From: an uncultured Massilia sp.
GTDB lineage: Bacteria; Pseudomonadota; Gammaproteobacteria; Burkholderiales; Burkholderiaceae
Assembly: GCA_946481275.1 (NCBI GenBank)
Contig: CAMLMV010000013.1
Coordinates: forward strand, 79,328-143,327
Length of the DNA: 64,000 nt
Reading direction: 5' to 3'
Part shown: positions 10,197-19,480 of the stretch, one piece after another
Layout of the letters: every line of letters begins with the position of its first letter
Position numbering within the stretch: the first letter of the stretch is position 1
Position numbers and translations under genes: made by a program
Notes under the pieces: generated by a model
Databases searched by the model: none
Told to the model about the DNA's origin: nothing
What the model saw: only the letters and a program-made list of their open reading frames with translations

Positions 10197-12728
10197 ATGC
10201 TGATCCAATCCCTGCGCATGACCGCACGCGACTGGCGTGCCGGCGAACTGCGTTTCCTGCTGGTGGCGCTGGTGGTCGCGGTGTCGGCGCTCGCCGCCGT
10301 CGGCTTCTTCGTCGACCGCATGCGCGCGGGGCTGAACCGCGACGCGCGCCAGCTGCTCGGCGCCGACCTGCTGGTGAACGCCGACCAGCCGCTGCGCCAG
10401 GACTGGCGCGACGAAGCGGCGCGGCGCGGCCTCGTGCTGGCCGACACGGTGACCTTCCCCAGCATGGCCCAGGCGGGGCAGGGCGCCGCGTCGCAGGCGC
10501 TGCTGGCGTCCGTGAAGGCCGTGTCGGCGAACTATCCGCTGCGCGGCGCCATGCGCGTGACGACGAGCACGCTCGATGCGAGCGAAGCCCTCGGCGACAT
10601 CACGCACGACACGCCCGCGCCGGGCACGGTGTGGGTCGACGTCAACCTGTTGCCGCCGCTGCGCGTGAAGGTCGGCTCGACGATCCAGCTGGGCGACAAG
10701 AGTTTCAGGATCGCGCGCCTGATCGCGTCGGAGCCGGACCGCGGCGCCTCGTTCGCCAACTTCGCGCCGCGCGTGATGCTGGCGCTCGGCGACCTGAAAG
10801 CGACGGGCCTCGTCGACAACTATGCGCGCGTCACGTACCGGATGCAGGTGGCGGCGAAGTCGCCGAACGACCAGGCCGCGATCGCCGGTTACGAGCGCTG
10901 GCTGCGCGGCCGGATCGCGGCCGACAACGTGCGCGGCGTGCGCATCGAGACGCTGGAAAACGGCCGCCCCGAGATGCGCTCGACGATCGACCGCGCCGAG
11001 CGTTTCCTGTCGCTCGTCGGCCTGCTGTCCGCGATGCTGGCCGCGGTGGCCGTCGCCATGGCCGCGCGCCGCTTCATGCAGCGCCACCTCGACGCCTGCG
11101 CGATGCTGCGCTGCCTCGGCATGACGCAGAACGAGGTAGGCGCGCTGTTCCTCATCGAATTCGTCATCGTCGGACTCGCGGGGAGCGTGCTCGGGGTGCT
11201 GGTCGGCTTCGGCGCCCACTTCGTGCTGCTCGAGATGGTCAAGGGTTTGATTCCCACCGAGCTGCCGCCCGTGTCGCCGCTGCCGGCGTTGCAGGGCATC
11301 GCCACCGGCATGCTGCTGCTCGTCGGTTTCGCGCTGCCGCCCGTGCTCCAGCTGCGCAACGTGCCGCACAACCGCGTGATCCGGCGCGAGCAGGCGGCAC
11401 CGAAGCCGCTCGCGCTGGTCACGTACGGCTTCGGCGCGGCCGTCTTCCTCGGACTGCTGCTGTGGCAGGCGGGCGACCTGCAGCTCGCGCTGCTCACGGC
11501 CGGCGGCTTCGTCGGCGCGTTCGGCCTGTTCGCGCTCGTCGGCTGGCTCGCGCTGCTGTCGCTGCGCCGCCTGCGCGGCGCGTTCCGCCACCAGGCGTGG
11601 CGCTTCGCCATCACGTCGCTGCAGCGGCGGCCCGGCGCGACGGTCGTGCAGATCGTGTCGCTGTCGCTGGGCCTGATGGCGCTGCTCGTGCTGACCGTCG
11701 TGCGCGGCGACCTGATGTCCGCCTGGCGCCTGGCCACGCCGCCGGATGCGCCGAACCGCTTCATCATCAACATCCAGCCCGACCAGCGCGACGGCGTCGC
11801 CCGCACGATCCGCGCGGCCGGCGTGCCCGACGTCACCCTGTACCCGATGATCCGCGGCCGCCTCGTCGCCGTGAACGGCAATGCGGTGACCGGGGCCACG
11901 TACACGGACGAGCGCGCGAAAGGCCTCGCGGAGCGCGAATTCAACCTGTCCTCGACGGCCGACCTGCCGGCGACGAACGAGATCGTGGCGGGCCGCTGGT
12001 ACCGCGACGCGCCGGGCGTGGCCGAGGCCTCGGTCGAGCAGGGCCTCGCCAACACGTTGCGCCTGAAGCTGGGCGACACCATGCGCTTCGACATGGGCGG
12101 CCAGATCGTGGACGCGAAGATCACGAGCCTGCGCAAGCTGGAATGGGGATCGATGCGGGCGAACTTCTTCGTCATCATCAACCCGGCCGCGATGAAGGAT
12201 GCGCCGACGACGTACATGACCGCGTTCCACCTGGCCGCGCGCGGCATCGGCCTGGCCAACACGCTGACGCGCGCGTGGCCGAATCTCACCGTCATCGACG
12301 TCAGCGGCATCATCCGCCAGGTGCAGGAAGTGCTGGACCAGGTCGTCGTCGCGGTGGAATTCCTGTTCATGTTCACGCTGGCCTCGGGCGTGCTCGTACT
12401 GTACGCGGCGCTGATGGGATCGCAGGCGGAGCGCACGCGCGAAGCGGGCCTGCTGCGCGCGCTGGGCGCCACGCGCGGCCAGCTGGCGCAGGCGCAGCGC
12501 ATCGAGTTCATGCTGGTCGGCGGCCTGTCCGGGTTGCTGGCGGCATCGGGCGCGGCGGCGCTGGGCTGGGCGTTGGCAAAATACCAGTTCAAGTTCCCGT
12601 GGACGTTCGATCCGACCGTGTGGATCGCGGGACTGGTCGTGGGCGCGGTGTGTGCGCTGGTCGGCGGCTGGCTCGGGCTGCGCAATGTGTTGCGGCAGCC
12701 ACCGTTGCAGACGCTCCGGGAGGCTTGA
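10197..12728 (+). CDS. ybbP: ABC-transporter permease, FtsX/YbbP type
   Basis: An 843-residue membrane protein of the FtsX/MacB-like permease class. It has one N-terminal span (about residues 17-40), a large extracytoplasmic domain to about 265, a block of spans including the FtsX domain around 270-430, a second periplasmic domain, and three C-terminal spans (about 720-835) with the typical ETREAGLLRALGATR-like loop. Length and layout match E. coli YbbP. Family members work with an ATPase (YbbA), usually encoded next door, but no ATPase gene is adjacent here. The ATG lies 4 bases after the adenine deaminase stop. The substrate is unknown. Confidence 0.85.
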   Translation: MLIQSLRMTARDWRAGELRFLLVALVVAVSALAAVGFFVDRMRAGLNRDARQLLGADLLVNADQPLRQDWRDEAARRGLVLADTVTFPSMAQAGQGAASQALLASVKAVSANYPLRGAMRVTTSTLDASEALGDITHDTPAPGTVWVDVNLLPPLRVKVGSTIQLGDKSFRIARLIASEPDRGASFANFAPRVMLALGDLKATGLVDNYARVTYRMQVAAKSPNDQAAIAGYERWLRGRIAADNVRGVRIETLENGRPEMRSTIDRAERFLSLVGLLSAMLAAVAVAMAARRFMQRHLDACAMLRCLGMTQNEVGALFLIEFVIVGLAGSVLGVLVGFGAHFVLLEMVKGLIPTELPPVSPLPALQGIATGMLLLVGFALPPVLQLRNVPHNRVIRREQAAPKPLALVTYGFGAAVFLGLLLWQAGDLQLALLTAGGFVGAFGLFALVGWLALLSLRRLRGAFRHQAWRFAITSLQRRPGATVVQIVSLSLGLMALLVLTVVRGDLMSAWRLATPPDAPNRFIINIQPDQRDGVARTIRAAGVPDVTLYPMIRGRLVAVNGNAVTGATYTDERAKGLAEREFNLSSTADLPATNEIVAGRWYRDAPGVAEASVEQGLANTLRLKLGDTMRFDMGGQIVDAKITSLRKLEWGSMRANFFVIINPAAMKDAPTTYMTAFHLAARGIGLANTLTRAWPNLTVIDVSGIIRQVQEVLDQVVVAVEFLFMFTLASGVLVLYAALMGSQAERTREAGLLRALGATRGQLAQAQRIEFMLVGGLSGLLAASGAAALGWALAKYQFKFPWTFDPTVWIAGLVVGAVCALVGGWLGLRNVLRQPPLQTLREA

Positions 12729-12765
12729 CGTTCCAGTGGTGCGTGCGTTGCGCTATCATGGACGG

Positions 12766-13194
12766 ATGTCCGATACCAACGCACCCCAAGAGTCCCAGGA
12801 CGCGCAGGAAGAGACTCGCAGCCTGTACGAGATCATCGGCGGCGAAACCCGCCTGCGCGAACTGGTCGACCGTTTCTACGACCTCATGCAACTGGAGCCG
12901 GATTTCGCCGGCATCCACGCGATGCACCCCGTCCCCAACGACAGCTCGCGCGAGAAGCTGTTCATGTTCCTGTCCGGCTGGATGGGCGGGCCGAACCTCT
13001 TCATCGAACGCCACGGCCATCCGATGCTGCGCGCGCGCCACCTGCCGTTCGCCATCGGCACGCTTGAACGCGACCAGTGGCTGCGCTGCATGGCGATGGC
13101 GCTGGAAGATCTCGGCTACGACTACGAGTTGCGCCTCGCGCTGATGCAATCGTTTTACCAGACGGCCGACTGGATGAGGAACCGTCCGCACTGA
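12766..13194 (+). CDS. Group II truncated haemoglobin
   Basis: A 142-residue two-over-two globin of the trHbO class. Visible landmarks are the B10 Tyr in VDRFYDLM, the proximal His in ERHGHPMLRARH, and the conserved G8 Trp in RDQWLRCMAMAL. Such proteins bind haem and O2 or NO and are linked to oxidative or nitrosative stress, or to oxygen delivery. The C-terminal helix overlaps the rmuC start by one base (TGATG). The ATG at 12766 gives the normal family length with a short acidic N-terminal tail; the longer upstream frame overlaps the permease gene and has no globin character. Confidence 0.93.
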   Translation: MSDTNAPQESQDAQEETRSLYEIIGGETRLRELVDRFYDLMQLEPDFAGIHAMHPVPNDSSREKLFMFLSGWMGGPNLFIERHGHPMLRARHLPFAIGTLERDQWLRCMAMALEDLGYDYELRLALMQSFYQTADWMRNRPH

Positions 13195-14519
13195 TGTCGA
13201 CCCTCGAATTCATCGTGCTGCTGCTGGCGCTGCTGGCCGTCATCGGCCTGCAGGTCGTCCTCTTGAGCCGCGCGCGGCGCGGCGGCGATGAGCGCCACGC
13301 TTTCGAACGCCTGGAGCGCGAGTTGCGCCAGGAATTGCAGATCAGCGCCCAGTCCACGCGCCAGGAACTGGCCGCGCACCTCGCGCAGAACCAGGCCGCC
13401 ACCGTCCAGCAGCTGGACGGCATGCGCCAGCAGATCCAGTTGAATTCGCAGGGCGGCCGCGAGGAACAGGCGCGCGCGCTCAAGCGCTTTTCCGACACCC
13501 TGAACGGCGCGCTCGCGAACCTGACGGAATCGAACGCGCAGCGCATGCTGGAGATCCGCGCGACGCTCGAGGCCAAGATCCGCGACCTGCAGGACGACAA
13601 CGCCAAGCGCCTGGAAGAGATGCGCCAGACCGTCGACGAAAAGCTGCACGCCACGCTGGAGACGCGCCTGACGGAATCGTTCCGCCAGGTGTCCGACCGC
13701 CTGGAAAAGGTGCACCAGGGCCTGGGCGAGATGCAGCAGCTGGCCGTCGGCGTGGGCGACCTGAAACGCGTGCTCGTCAACGTGAAGACGCGCGGCACGT
13801 GGGGCGAGGTGCAGCTGGAGATGCTGCTCGAGCAGATCCTCACCGTCGACCAGTACGCCAAGAACGTCGAGACCGTACTCGGCTCGAACGCGCGCGTGGA
13901 ATTCGCGATCAAGCTGCCGGGCTCAATCGACGGCGGTCCCCCGCTGTGGCTGCCCATCGACGCCAAGTTCCCGAAGGAGCAGTACGAACGCCTGCTGGAA
14001 GCGGCCGAGCAGGGCGATGCCGACGGCGTTGCGCGCGCGGGCGCGGAGCTCGAACGCGCCGTGCGCGGCGAGGCGAAGACCATCTGCGAAAAATACGTGG
14101 CCCCGCCGGCGACGACGGACTTCGCCATCCTGTTCCTGCCCACCGAGGGCCTGTACGCGGAAGTGATGCGCCGCCCGGGCCTGGCCGACGACCTGCAGCG
14201 CACGTTGCGGGTGACGATCGCGGGGCCGTCGACGCTGGCGGCGCTGCTCAACAGCCTTCAAATGGGCTTCCGCACGCTGGCGCTGGAAAAGCGCTCGTCG
14301 GAAGTGTGGCAGGTGCTGGGCGCCGTGAAGACGGAATTCGGCAAGTTCGGCGACGTGCTGGCGCAGACCAAGCTAACCCTGGAGCGCGCGGCGAAGAACA
14401 TCGAAAGCGCCGAGGTGCGCAGCCGCCAGATGGCGCGCAAGCTCAAGTCCGTGGAGGCGTTGCCGAGCGAGGCGGCGCAGTTGATGTTGGGGGCGTCGAA
14501 CGTCGACGCCGACGATTAA
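13194..14519 (+). CDS. rmuC: DNA recombination protein RmuC
   Basis: A 441-residue RmuC. It has an N-terminal membrane anchor (about residues 4-24), a long coiled coil (about 35-180) and the C-terminal nuclease-like RmuC domain with the landmarks GTWGEVQLEMLLEQIL, LPIDAKFPKEQYERL and FLPTEGLYAEVMRRPGL. RmuC limits recombination between inverted repeats; its exact chemistry is unproved. The ATG shares its A with the TGA of the globin gene, so translation is probably coupled. At the 3' end its TAA overlaps the TAA of the convergent mobA-moeA gene inside the tetranucleotide TTAA. Confidence 0.95.
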   Translation: MSTLEFIVLLLALLAVIGLQVVLLSRARRGGDERHAFERLERELRQELQISAQSTRQELAAHLAQNQAATVQQLDGMRQQIQLNSQGGREEQARALKRFSDTLNGALANLTESNAQRMLEIRATLEAKIRDLQDDNAKRLEEMRQTVDEKLHATLETRLTESFRQVSDRLEKVHQGLGEMQQLAVGVGDLKRVLVNVKTRGTWGEVQLEMLLEQILTVDQYAKNVETVLGSNARVEFAIKLPGSIDGGPPLWLPIDAKFPKEQYERLLEAAEQGDADGVARAGAELERAVRGEAKTICEKYVAPPATTDFAILFLPTEGLYAEVMRRPGLADDLQRTLRVTIAGPSTLAALLNSLQMGFRTLALEKRSSEVWQVLGAVKTEFGKFGDVLAQTKLTLERAAKNIESAEVRSRQMARKLKSVEALPSEAAQLMLGASNVDADD

Positions 14520-16384
14520 ACCAAACCCTCGAACAACAACACGTCGACCATGTCGCCGGCCTGCACCGTGCCCTGCTCATCATGCAGCACCACCATGCAA
14601 TTCGCCTCCGACATCGACCGCAAAATGCCCGACCCCTGCGATCCCGTGATCGTGACGGTCGGCTGGCCATCCGCGCCGCGGGCCAGGATGCCGCGCTGGT
14701 ATTCCGTGCGGCCCGGCTTCTTGCGGATCGTCGCGGCCGAGCGGGCGCGGACGAGTTCCAGCGGGGCCTCGGCGCCCATCATGCGCAGCAGCGCCTCGCG
14801 CGCGAAGAAGTAGAACGACACCATCACCGCCACCGGGTTGCCCGGCAGGCCGAACAAAAAGGCGCTGCGGCCGTTCGAGGCGATGCGGCCGAAGGCCAGC
14901 GGGCGGCCCGGGCGCATGCCGATCTTCCAGAACGTCACGTCGCCCAGGCGCGCCATGATCTGCTTCGTGTAGTCCGCCGCGCCGACCGAGACGCCGCCCG
15001 ACGTGATGATGGCGTCCGCGTTCTCGCACGCGTCGCGCAGTGCCTGTTCGAGCGCCTGCGGATCGTCGCGCACGACGCCCATGTCGATCAGGTCGCAGCC
15101 CAGGCGCTGCAGCATGCCGTAGATCGTGTAGCGGTTGCTGTCGTAGACGCAGCCCTCGTCCAGCGGCTGGCCGATCGAGCGCAACTCGTCGCCGGTCGAG
15201 AAGAAGGCCACGCGCAGCCGGCGCTGCACCGGGACTTCCGCCACGCCCAGCGACGCGAGCAGCCCGAGGTCGGCCGGCCGCACGATCTTGCCGGCGCGGA
15301 GGGCCGCGCTGCCGGCCTTGAGGTCTTCGCCGGCCAGGCGGCGGTTGTCGCCGGTGCGGATCGTGCCGGGGGCGATGACCATCGTGTCGTCCTCGACGGT
15401 GACGAATTCCTGCGGCACGACGCTGTCGCAGCCGGCCGGCATCACGCCGCCCGTCATGATGCGCACGCATTCGCCCGGCTGCGGGCTGCCGTCGAACGCG
15501 CGCCCGGCGTACGCGGTGCCGATCACGCGCAGGCGCGCGGGTGCGTCCGCCGGCAGGTCGGATCCGCGCAGCGCGTAGCCATCCATCGCCGAGTTGTCGT
15601 GGGCCGGCACGTTGATCGGCGAGACAATGTCGGCCGCGAGCACGCGGCCCAGCGCAGCGCGCAGCGCCACCATTTCCGTCGCGCGCACGGGCGTGACGAA
15701 CTCGCGGATGATGCGCTGGGCGTCGCGCACGGGCAGGGCGTCCGGGTCGTACGCGGACAGGCAGCTGACCACGTCGGCGAGGCGCGGCACTTTCAAGGGT
15801 TCGAGTTCGCGCAGTTCATCGAGCGTATTGATGTTGCGGAAGGCGTCGGCATCGTCGAACAGCACCTCGGTCACCTTGATCTGCGGGTACCAGCCGTCCA
15901 TGCGCCGTCCGCCGCCGTCCAGGTAGGCCGACAGGACGGGTTCCAGGCTGGCCCTCAGCAGGCAGAACACGGGGTGCACCTGGCGCCGGCCGTTTTCCTC
16001 GGTGACGGCGACGGCGAGGTCGGCGCCGGCCGCGCGCAGGCCGTCGTGCAGGCGCTCCGCGAGGTCGGCCGGAACGAACGGCGAATCGCACGGCGCCGTC
16101 AGCAGGTAAGTCGTCGCGCAGCGGCGCAGGCCCGCCTGCAGGCCGGCCAGCGGGCCTGCGAAGTCGGGCGTGTCGTCCGGCCAGACGGGCACGCCGTACG
16201 CGGCATACGTGTCCAGGTTGCGGTTGGCGTTGATGGCGACCGTCGCCACCTGCGGTTCGAGGCGCGCCAGCACGTGCGCGGCCATGGTCGTGCCGCCGAA
16301 GGGCTGCAGGCCCTTGTCGACGTGGCCCATGCGCGTGCCGCGGCCGCCGGCGAGGATCAGGCCGCTGATGGATTCCTTGTTCAT
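14516..16384 (-). CDS. Fused MobA-MoeA molybdenum cofactor protein
   Basis: A 622-residue two-domain protein. Residues 1-195 are MobA (molybdenum cofactor guanylyltransferase): the nucleotide loop LAGGRGTRMG at 11-20, then LDTYAAYGVPVWPD and TAPCDSPF. Residues about 203-622 are a complete MoeA (molybdopterin molybdenumtransferase): PAHDNSAMDGYALRG near 260, the GDELR loop, TSGGVSVGAADYTKQ and FGLPGNPVAVMVSF. MoeA inserts molybdate into molybdopterin and MobA adds GMP, so the fusion joins two consecutive steps of bis-MGD synthesis. It starts 4 bases after the moaA stop. Both domains look intact, and no frameshift is needed. Confidence 0.93.
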   Translation of the reverse strand: MNKESISGLILAGGRGTRMGHVDKGLQPFGGTTMAAHVLARLEPQVATVAINANRNLDTYAAYGVPVWPDDTPDFAGPLAGLQAGLRRCATTYLLTAPCDSPFVPADLAERLHDGLRAAGADLAVAVTEENGRRQVHPVFCLLRASLEPVLSAYLDGGGRRMDGWYPQIKVTEVLFDDADAFRNINTLDELRELEPLKVPRLADVVSCLSAYDPDALPVRDAQRIIREFVTPVRATEMVALRAALGRVLAADIVSPINVPAHDNSAMDGYALRGSDLPADAPARLRVIGTAYAGRAFDGSPQPGECVRIMTGGVMPAGCDSVVPQEFVTVEDDTMVIAPGTIRTGDNRRLAGEDLKAGSAALRAGKIVRPADLGLLASLGVAEVPVQRRLRVAFFSTGDELRSIGQPLDEGCVYDSNRYTIYGMLQRLGCDLIDMGVVRDDPQALEQALRDACENADAIITSGGVSVGAADYTKQIMARLGDVTFWKIGMRPGRPLAFGRIASNGRSAFLFGLPGNPVAVMVSFYFFAREALLRMMGAEAPLELVRARSAATIRKKPGRTEYQRGILARGADGQPTVTITGSQGSGILRSMSEANCMVVLHDEQGTVQAGDMVDVLLFEGLV

Positions 16385-16388
16385 ATTG

Positions 16389-17507
16389 TTATCCGCCGAT
16401 GTAGGACATTTCGATTTTCTGTGCGCTCTCCGCGCGGAGCGAGAGGCCCGCCGTGTTGACGGTGCGCGTTTCGGAGTAACGGTCGTCGCGCGCGCGCCAG
16501 AGCCGGGCGATGGCCGTCTGCATTTCCTGGTCCGTGCGCCCCGCCCGCAGCAGTTCGCGCAGGTCGTGGCCGCGCGTCGCGAACAGGCACGTGTACAGCT
16601 TGCCTTCGGTGGACAGGCGGATGCGCGAGCAGTCGTGGCAGAAGGCCTGCGTGACGCTGGAAATCATGCCGACTTCGCCGCTGCCATCCACGTAGCGCCA
16701 GCGCTGCGCGGTCTCGCCCGCGTAGTTGGCGCCGATCGGTTCGAGCGGCATCTCGGCCGAGATGCGGCGCACGACTTCGCCCGACGGCACCACTTCCGTC
16801 ATGTTCCAGCCGTTCGACGCGCCGACGTCCATGTATTCGATGAAGCGCAGGATCGCCGGCGTGCCCTTGAAGTGGCGCGCCATCGGCAGGATCTGGTCGT
16901 CGTTCATGCCGCCCTTGACGACCATGTTGACCTTGATCGGCCCGAGGCCGGCGGCATGCGCGGCATCGATCCCCGCCAGCACGTCGGCGACGGCGAAGTC
17001 GACATCGTTCATGCGCTTGAACACGGCGTCGTCGATGGCGTCGAGCGAGACCGTCACGCGGTCCAGGCCCGCATCCTTCAGCGTCTGAGCCTTGCGCGCG
17101 AGCAGCGAGCCGTTGGTGGTAAGCGTGAGGTCGAGCGGGCGGCCGGACGGCGTCTCGATGGCGCGCAGCTGTTCGACCAGGCGCTCCAGGTTCTTGCGCA
17201 GCAGCGGCTCGCCGCCCGTCAGGCGGATCTTTTCGACGCCGTGGGCGACGAACAGCCGCGCCACGCGTGCGATCTCTTCGAAATTGAGCAGTGCCGCATG
17301 GGGCAGGTAGGCGTAATCCTTGTCGAAGACTTCCTTCGGCATGCAGTACACGCAGCGGAAGTTGCAGCGGTCCGTGACGGAGATGCGCAGGTCGTGCAGC
17401 GGGCGCCCGAGGGCATCGGCGAGCAGGCCGTTCGGTGTCTCCAGCGTGTCGGGGACGGCCAGCGCGGGTGCGCGCGCGTCGGCCACCATGATGATTTTTT
17501 CAGCCAT
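16389..17507 (-). CDS. moaA: GTP 3',8-cyclase MoaA
   Basis: A 372-residue radical SAM enzyme that starts molybdopterin synthesis from GTP. The N-terminal 4Fe-4S site is [10 protein letters not shown] (Cys 48, 52, 55). A second cluster site lies in the C-terminal third ([12 protein letters not shown] with a later Cys in YTCLF). The protein ends in the conserved Gly-Gly, which is needed for activity in known MoaA proteins. The ATG overlaps the last 8 bases of chrA, and the mobA-moeA fusion starts 4 bases after its stop, so the three genes form one operon. The GTP-binding Arg pattern near [10 protein letters not shown] is present. Confidence 0.97.
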   Translation of the reverse strand: MAEKIIMVADARAPALAVPDTLETPNGLLADALGRPLHDLRISVTDRCNFRCVYCMPKEVFDKDYAYLPHAALLNFEEIARVARLFVAHGVEKIRLTGGEPLLRKNLERLVEQLRAIETPSGRPLDLTLTTNGSLLARKAQTLKDAGLDRVTVSLDAIDDAVFKRMNDVDFAVADVLAGIDAAHAAGLGPIKVNMVVKGGMNDDQILPMARHFKGTPAILRFIEYMDVGASNGWNMTEVVPSGEVVRRISAEMPLEPIGANYAGETAQRWRYVDGSGEVGMISSVTQAFCHDCSRIRLSTEGKLYTCLFATRGHDLRELLRAGRTDQEMQTAIARLWRARDDRYSETRTVNTAGLSLRAESAQKIEMSYIGG

Positions 17508-18828
17508 GCCAATACGATAGCAGAAGGCCGGCCAGGGCGCAGGCGAGGATGGTCTTGATCGTTCCGGTTCTGTAGCGCAATAACGCCACCGCGGCGGCCG
17601 TGCCGATGACGATCGCGTCCCAGCGCGGCGCGCCGTTCGCCACGAAGACGTGGGCGCCGAAGAACACGGCCAGGCTCGCGATGACGCCGACGACGGCCGC
17701 CGAGATCGCCGTCAACGGCGCCGTCAGCCGCACGTCGCCGCGTGTGGACTCCACCAGCGGTCCGCCGGCGAGGATGAACACGAACGACGGCAGGAAGGTG
17801 AAGAACGTCACGACGCAGGCCGCCGTGGCGCCGGCCAGCAAGCGGGCGTCCGATCCGAACAGCGCATGGGTCCAGCCGCCGACGAAGCCGATGAACGCGA
17901 CGATCATGATCAGGGGCCCGGGCGTCGTCTCGCCCAGCGCGAGGCCGTCGATCATCTGCCCGGCGTCGAGCCAGTGGTACTGCTCGACGGCGTGCTGCAC
18001 GACGTAGGGCAGCACGGCATAGGCGCCGCCGAACGTCAGCAACGCCATCTTGCCGAAAAAGGCGCCCATGCGCGGCAGTTCGCCGTCCGGCCCGTAGACG
18101 AGGGCCAGCGCGGCCCAGCCCGCGAGCCCGATCGCGCAGCCGGCCACGCTGACGGTCATCAGTCGTCGCCAGGTGAAGCGGGCGTGGACCGGTGTCGGCG
18201 TCGTGTCGTCGATCAGCGCCGGTGGATGCGGGGCGCCGTCGGCTGCCGTGGCGTGGGCGCCGCCGGGACCGAACAGCGCGGGCCGCAACCGCCCGCCGAC
18301 GAGCCCGACCGCCGCCGCGCCCAGCACGATCAGCGGGAATGGCACGCCGAGCAGGTCGATGCCGACGAACGCGGCCAGCGCGACGCCGATCAATAAACCA
18401 TTCCGGAGTGTCCGGCTGCCGATGCGCCACGCGGCCGCCAGCACGATGGCGACGACGGCGGGCTTGATGCCCGCCATGATGCCGGCGATGGCGGGCACCT
18501 GGCCCCACGCCATGTAGATCCACGACAGGGCGATGAGCACGACGAGCGACGGCAGCACGAACAGCACGCCGGCCGCGATCCCGCCCGGCACGCGGTGCAG
18601 CAGCCAGCCGATGTAGATGGCGAGCTGCGTCGCTTCCGGCCCCGGCAGCAGCATGCAGTAATTCAGCGCGTGCAGGAAGCGCCGTTCGGAAATCCAGCGG
18701 CGCCGTTCGACGAGCTCGGCATGCATCATGGCGATCTGCCCGGCCGGGCCGCCGAAGCTGATGAAGCCCAGCTTGAGCCAGTAGCGCAGGGCGGTGCGGA
18801 AGGTGACGGGAGCGGGCGGGGCGGACAA
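17500..18828 (-). CDS. chrA: Chromate transporter family protein (ChrA/CHR, two-domain)
   Basis: A 442-residue membrane protein with the internal duplication of long-chain CHR proteins. The first half has [17 protein letters not shown] and [15 protein letters not shown]; the second has [17 protein letters not shown] and [20 protein letters not shown]. About ten membrane segments are readable. Characterised relatives export chromate; some homologues may handle other oxyanions. The gene heads a minus-strand run and overlaps moaA by 8 bases. This link to molybdenum cofactor genes raises the possibility of an oxyanion role connected with molybdate, but that is inference. Confidence 0.93.
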   Translation of the reverse strand: MSAPPAPVTFRTALRYWLKLGFISFGGPAGQIAMMHAELVERRRWISERRFLHALNYCMLLPGPEATQLAIYIGWLLHRVPGGIAAGVLFVLPSLVVLIALSWIYMAWGQVPAIAGIMAGIKPAVVAIVLAAAWRIGSRTLRNGLLIGVALAAFVGIDLLGVPFPLIVLGAAAVGLVGGRLRPALFGPGGAHATAADGAPHPPALIDDTTPTPVHARFTWRRLMTVSVAGCAIGLAGWAALALVYGPDGELPRMGAFFGKMALLTFGGAYAVLPYVVQHAVEQYHWLDAGQMIDGLALGETTPGPLIMIVAFIGFVGGWTHALFGSDARLLAGATAACVVTFFTFLPSFVFILAGGPLVESTRGDVRLTAPLTAISAAVVGVIASLAVFFGAHVFVANGAPRWDAIVIGTAAAVALLRYRTGTIKTILACALAGLLLSYWHG

Positions 18829-18870
18829 GGCGGATGGGCAGCGGTTGATGAGTTGCCCATCTTACACGTA

Positions 18871-19239
18871 TCACGCGGGTGAGCGATGGCTGACTTCCAC
18901 CAGGATGCCACCCGGCGCGTGGACGTAGAACAGCGTCGCGCCACGCTGGGACGAGACGGGCGGCAAGTCGCGGACGCCGGCCGCCTGCATCCGCGCGTGG
19001 GCAGCGTGCACGGCTGCGTCGGACTCGACGAGGAAGCCGATGTGGAAGTTGTCGGGATAATCTTGCGCGCCTTCGGCGCGCCGCCGCGTGAGGACGAGCG
19101 CGAATCCGCCTTCGCCAAGCAACAGGGCAAAGCCGTTGTTGCCGCGCGTGTCAACCAGGCGGAAGCCGAGATGGGCAGTCAAGAAGGCGGCGGTGGCCGC
19201 GACGTCGGGGACGGGAAGGTCGAGGTGATTCAGTTGCAT
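18871..19239 (-). CDS. VOC-family (glyoxalase/bleomycin-resistance fold) protein
   Basis: A 122-residue vicinal-oxygen-chelate protein made of two beta-alpha-beta-beta-beta repeats. The N-terminus MQLNHLDLPVPDVAATAAF and the C-terminal FYVHAPGGILVEVSH carry the usual His and Glu metal positions. The substrate cannot be read from sequence; members act on hemithioacetals or aromatic compounds, or bind drugs. The start at 19239 gives the standard family length; the frame extends to 19347 but without family character. It lies 42 bases upstream of chrA on the same strand. Confidence 0.87.
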   Translation of the reverse strand: MQLNHLDLPVPDVAATAAFLTAHLGFRLVDTRGNNGFALLLGEGGFALVLTRRRAEGAQDYPDNFHIGFLVESDAAVHAAHARMQAAGVRDLPPVSSQRGATLFYVHAPGGILVEVSHRSPA

Positions 19240-19435
19240 GGCATGCTCCGATAGATGGGCTCGCTCGGGACGCAGACACGCGCGAACGAACCCGTTGGGC
19301 GCGTGGCGCCGGACGGTTTCGTCGCGGGTACTCATGCGTGCACGCATGGAACAGAGCTTCGCGGCGGGCGCGAAGGGACCGTGCTTACCAAAACCGGTCC
19401 TGCCTTTTTCGACGCCGTCATCGTAGCACAGGTAT

Positions 19436-19465
19436 AAAAAAAGGAAGCCCGCAGGCTTCCTTTTT
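19436..19465 (-). terminator. Bidirectional terminator after rne
   Basis: Stem AAGGAAGCC (19441-19449) pairs with GGCTTCCTT (19454-19462) around a CGCA loop and is flanked by an A-run on one side and a T-run on the other. On the minus strand it ends the rne transcript 15 bases after the stop codon. Confidence 0.88.
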
Positions 19466-19480
19466 GTCAGGGCAACGCGT

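Noticed and set aside
13799..16459. 886-residue plus-strand frame crossing rmuC and mobA-moeA
   Set aside because: It runs through two strongly supported genes in other frames and has no recognisable domain.
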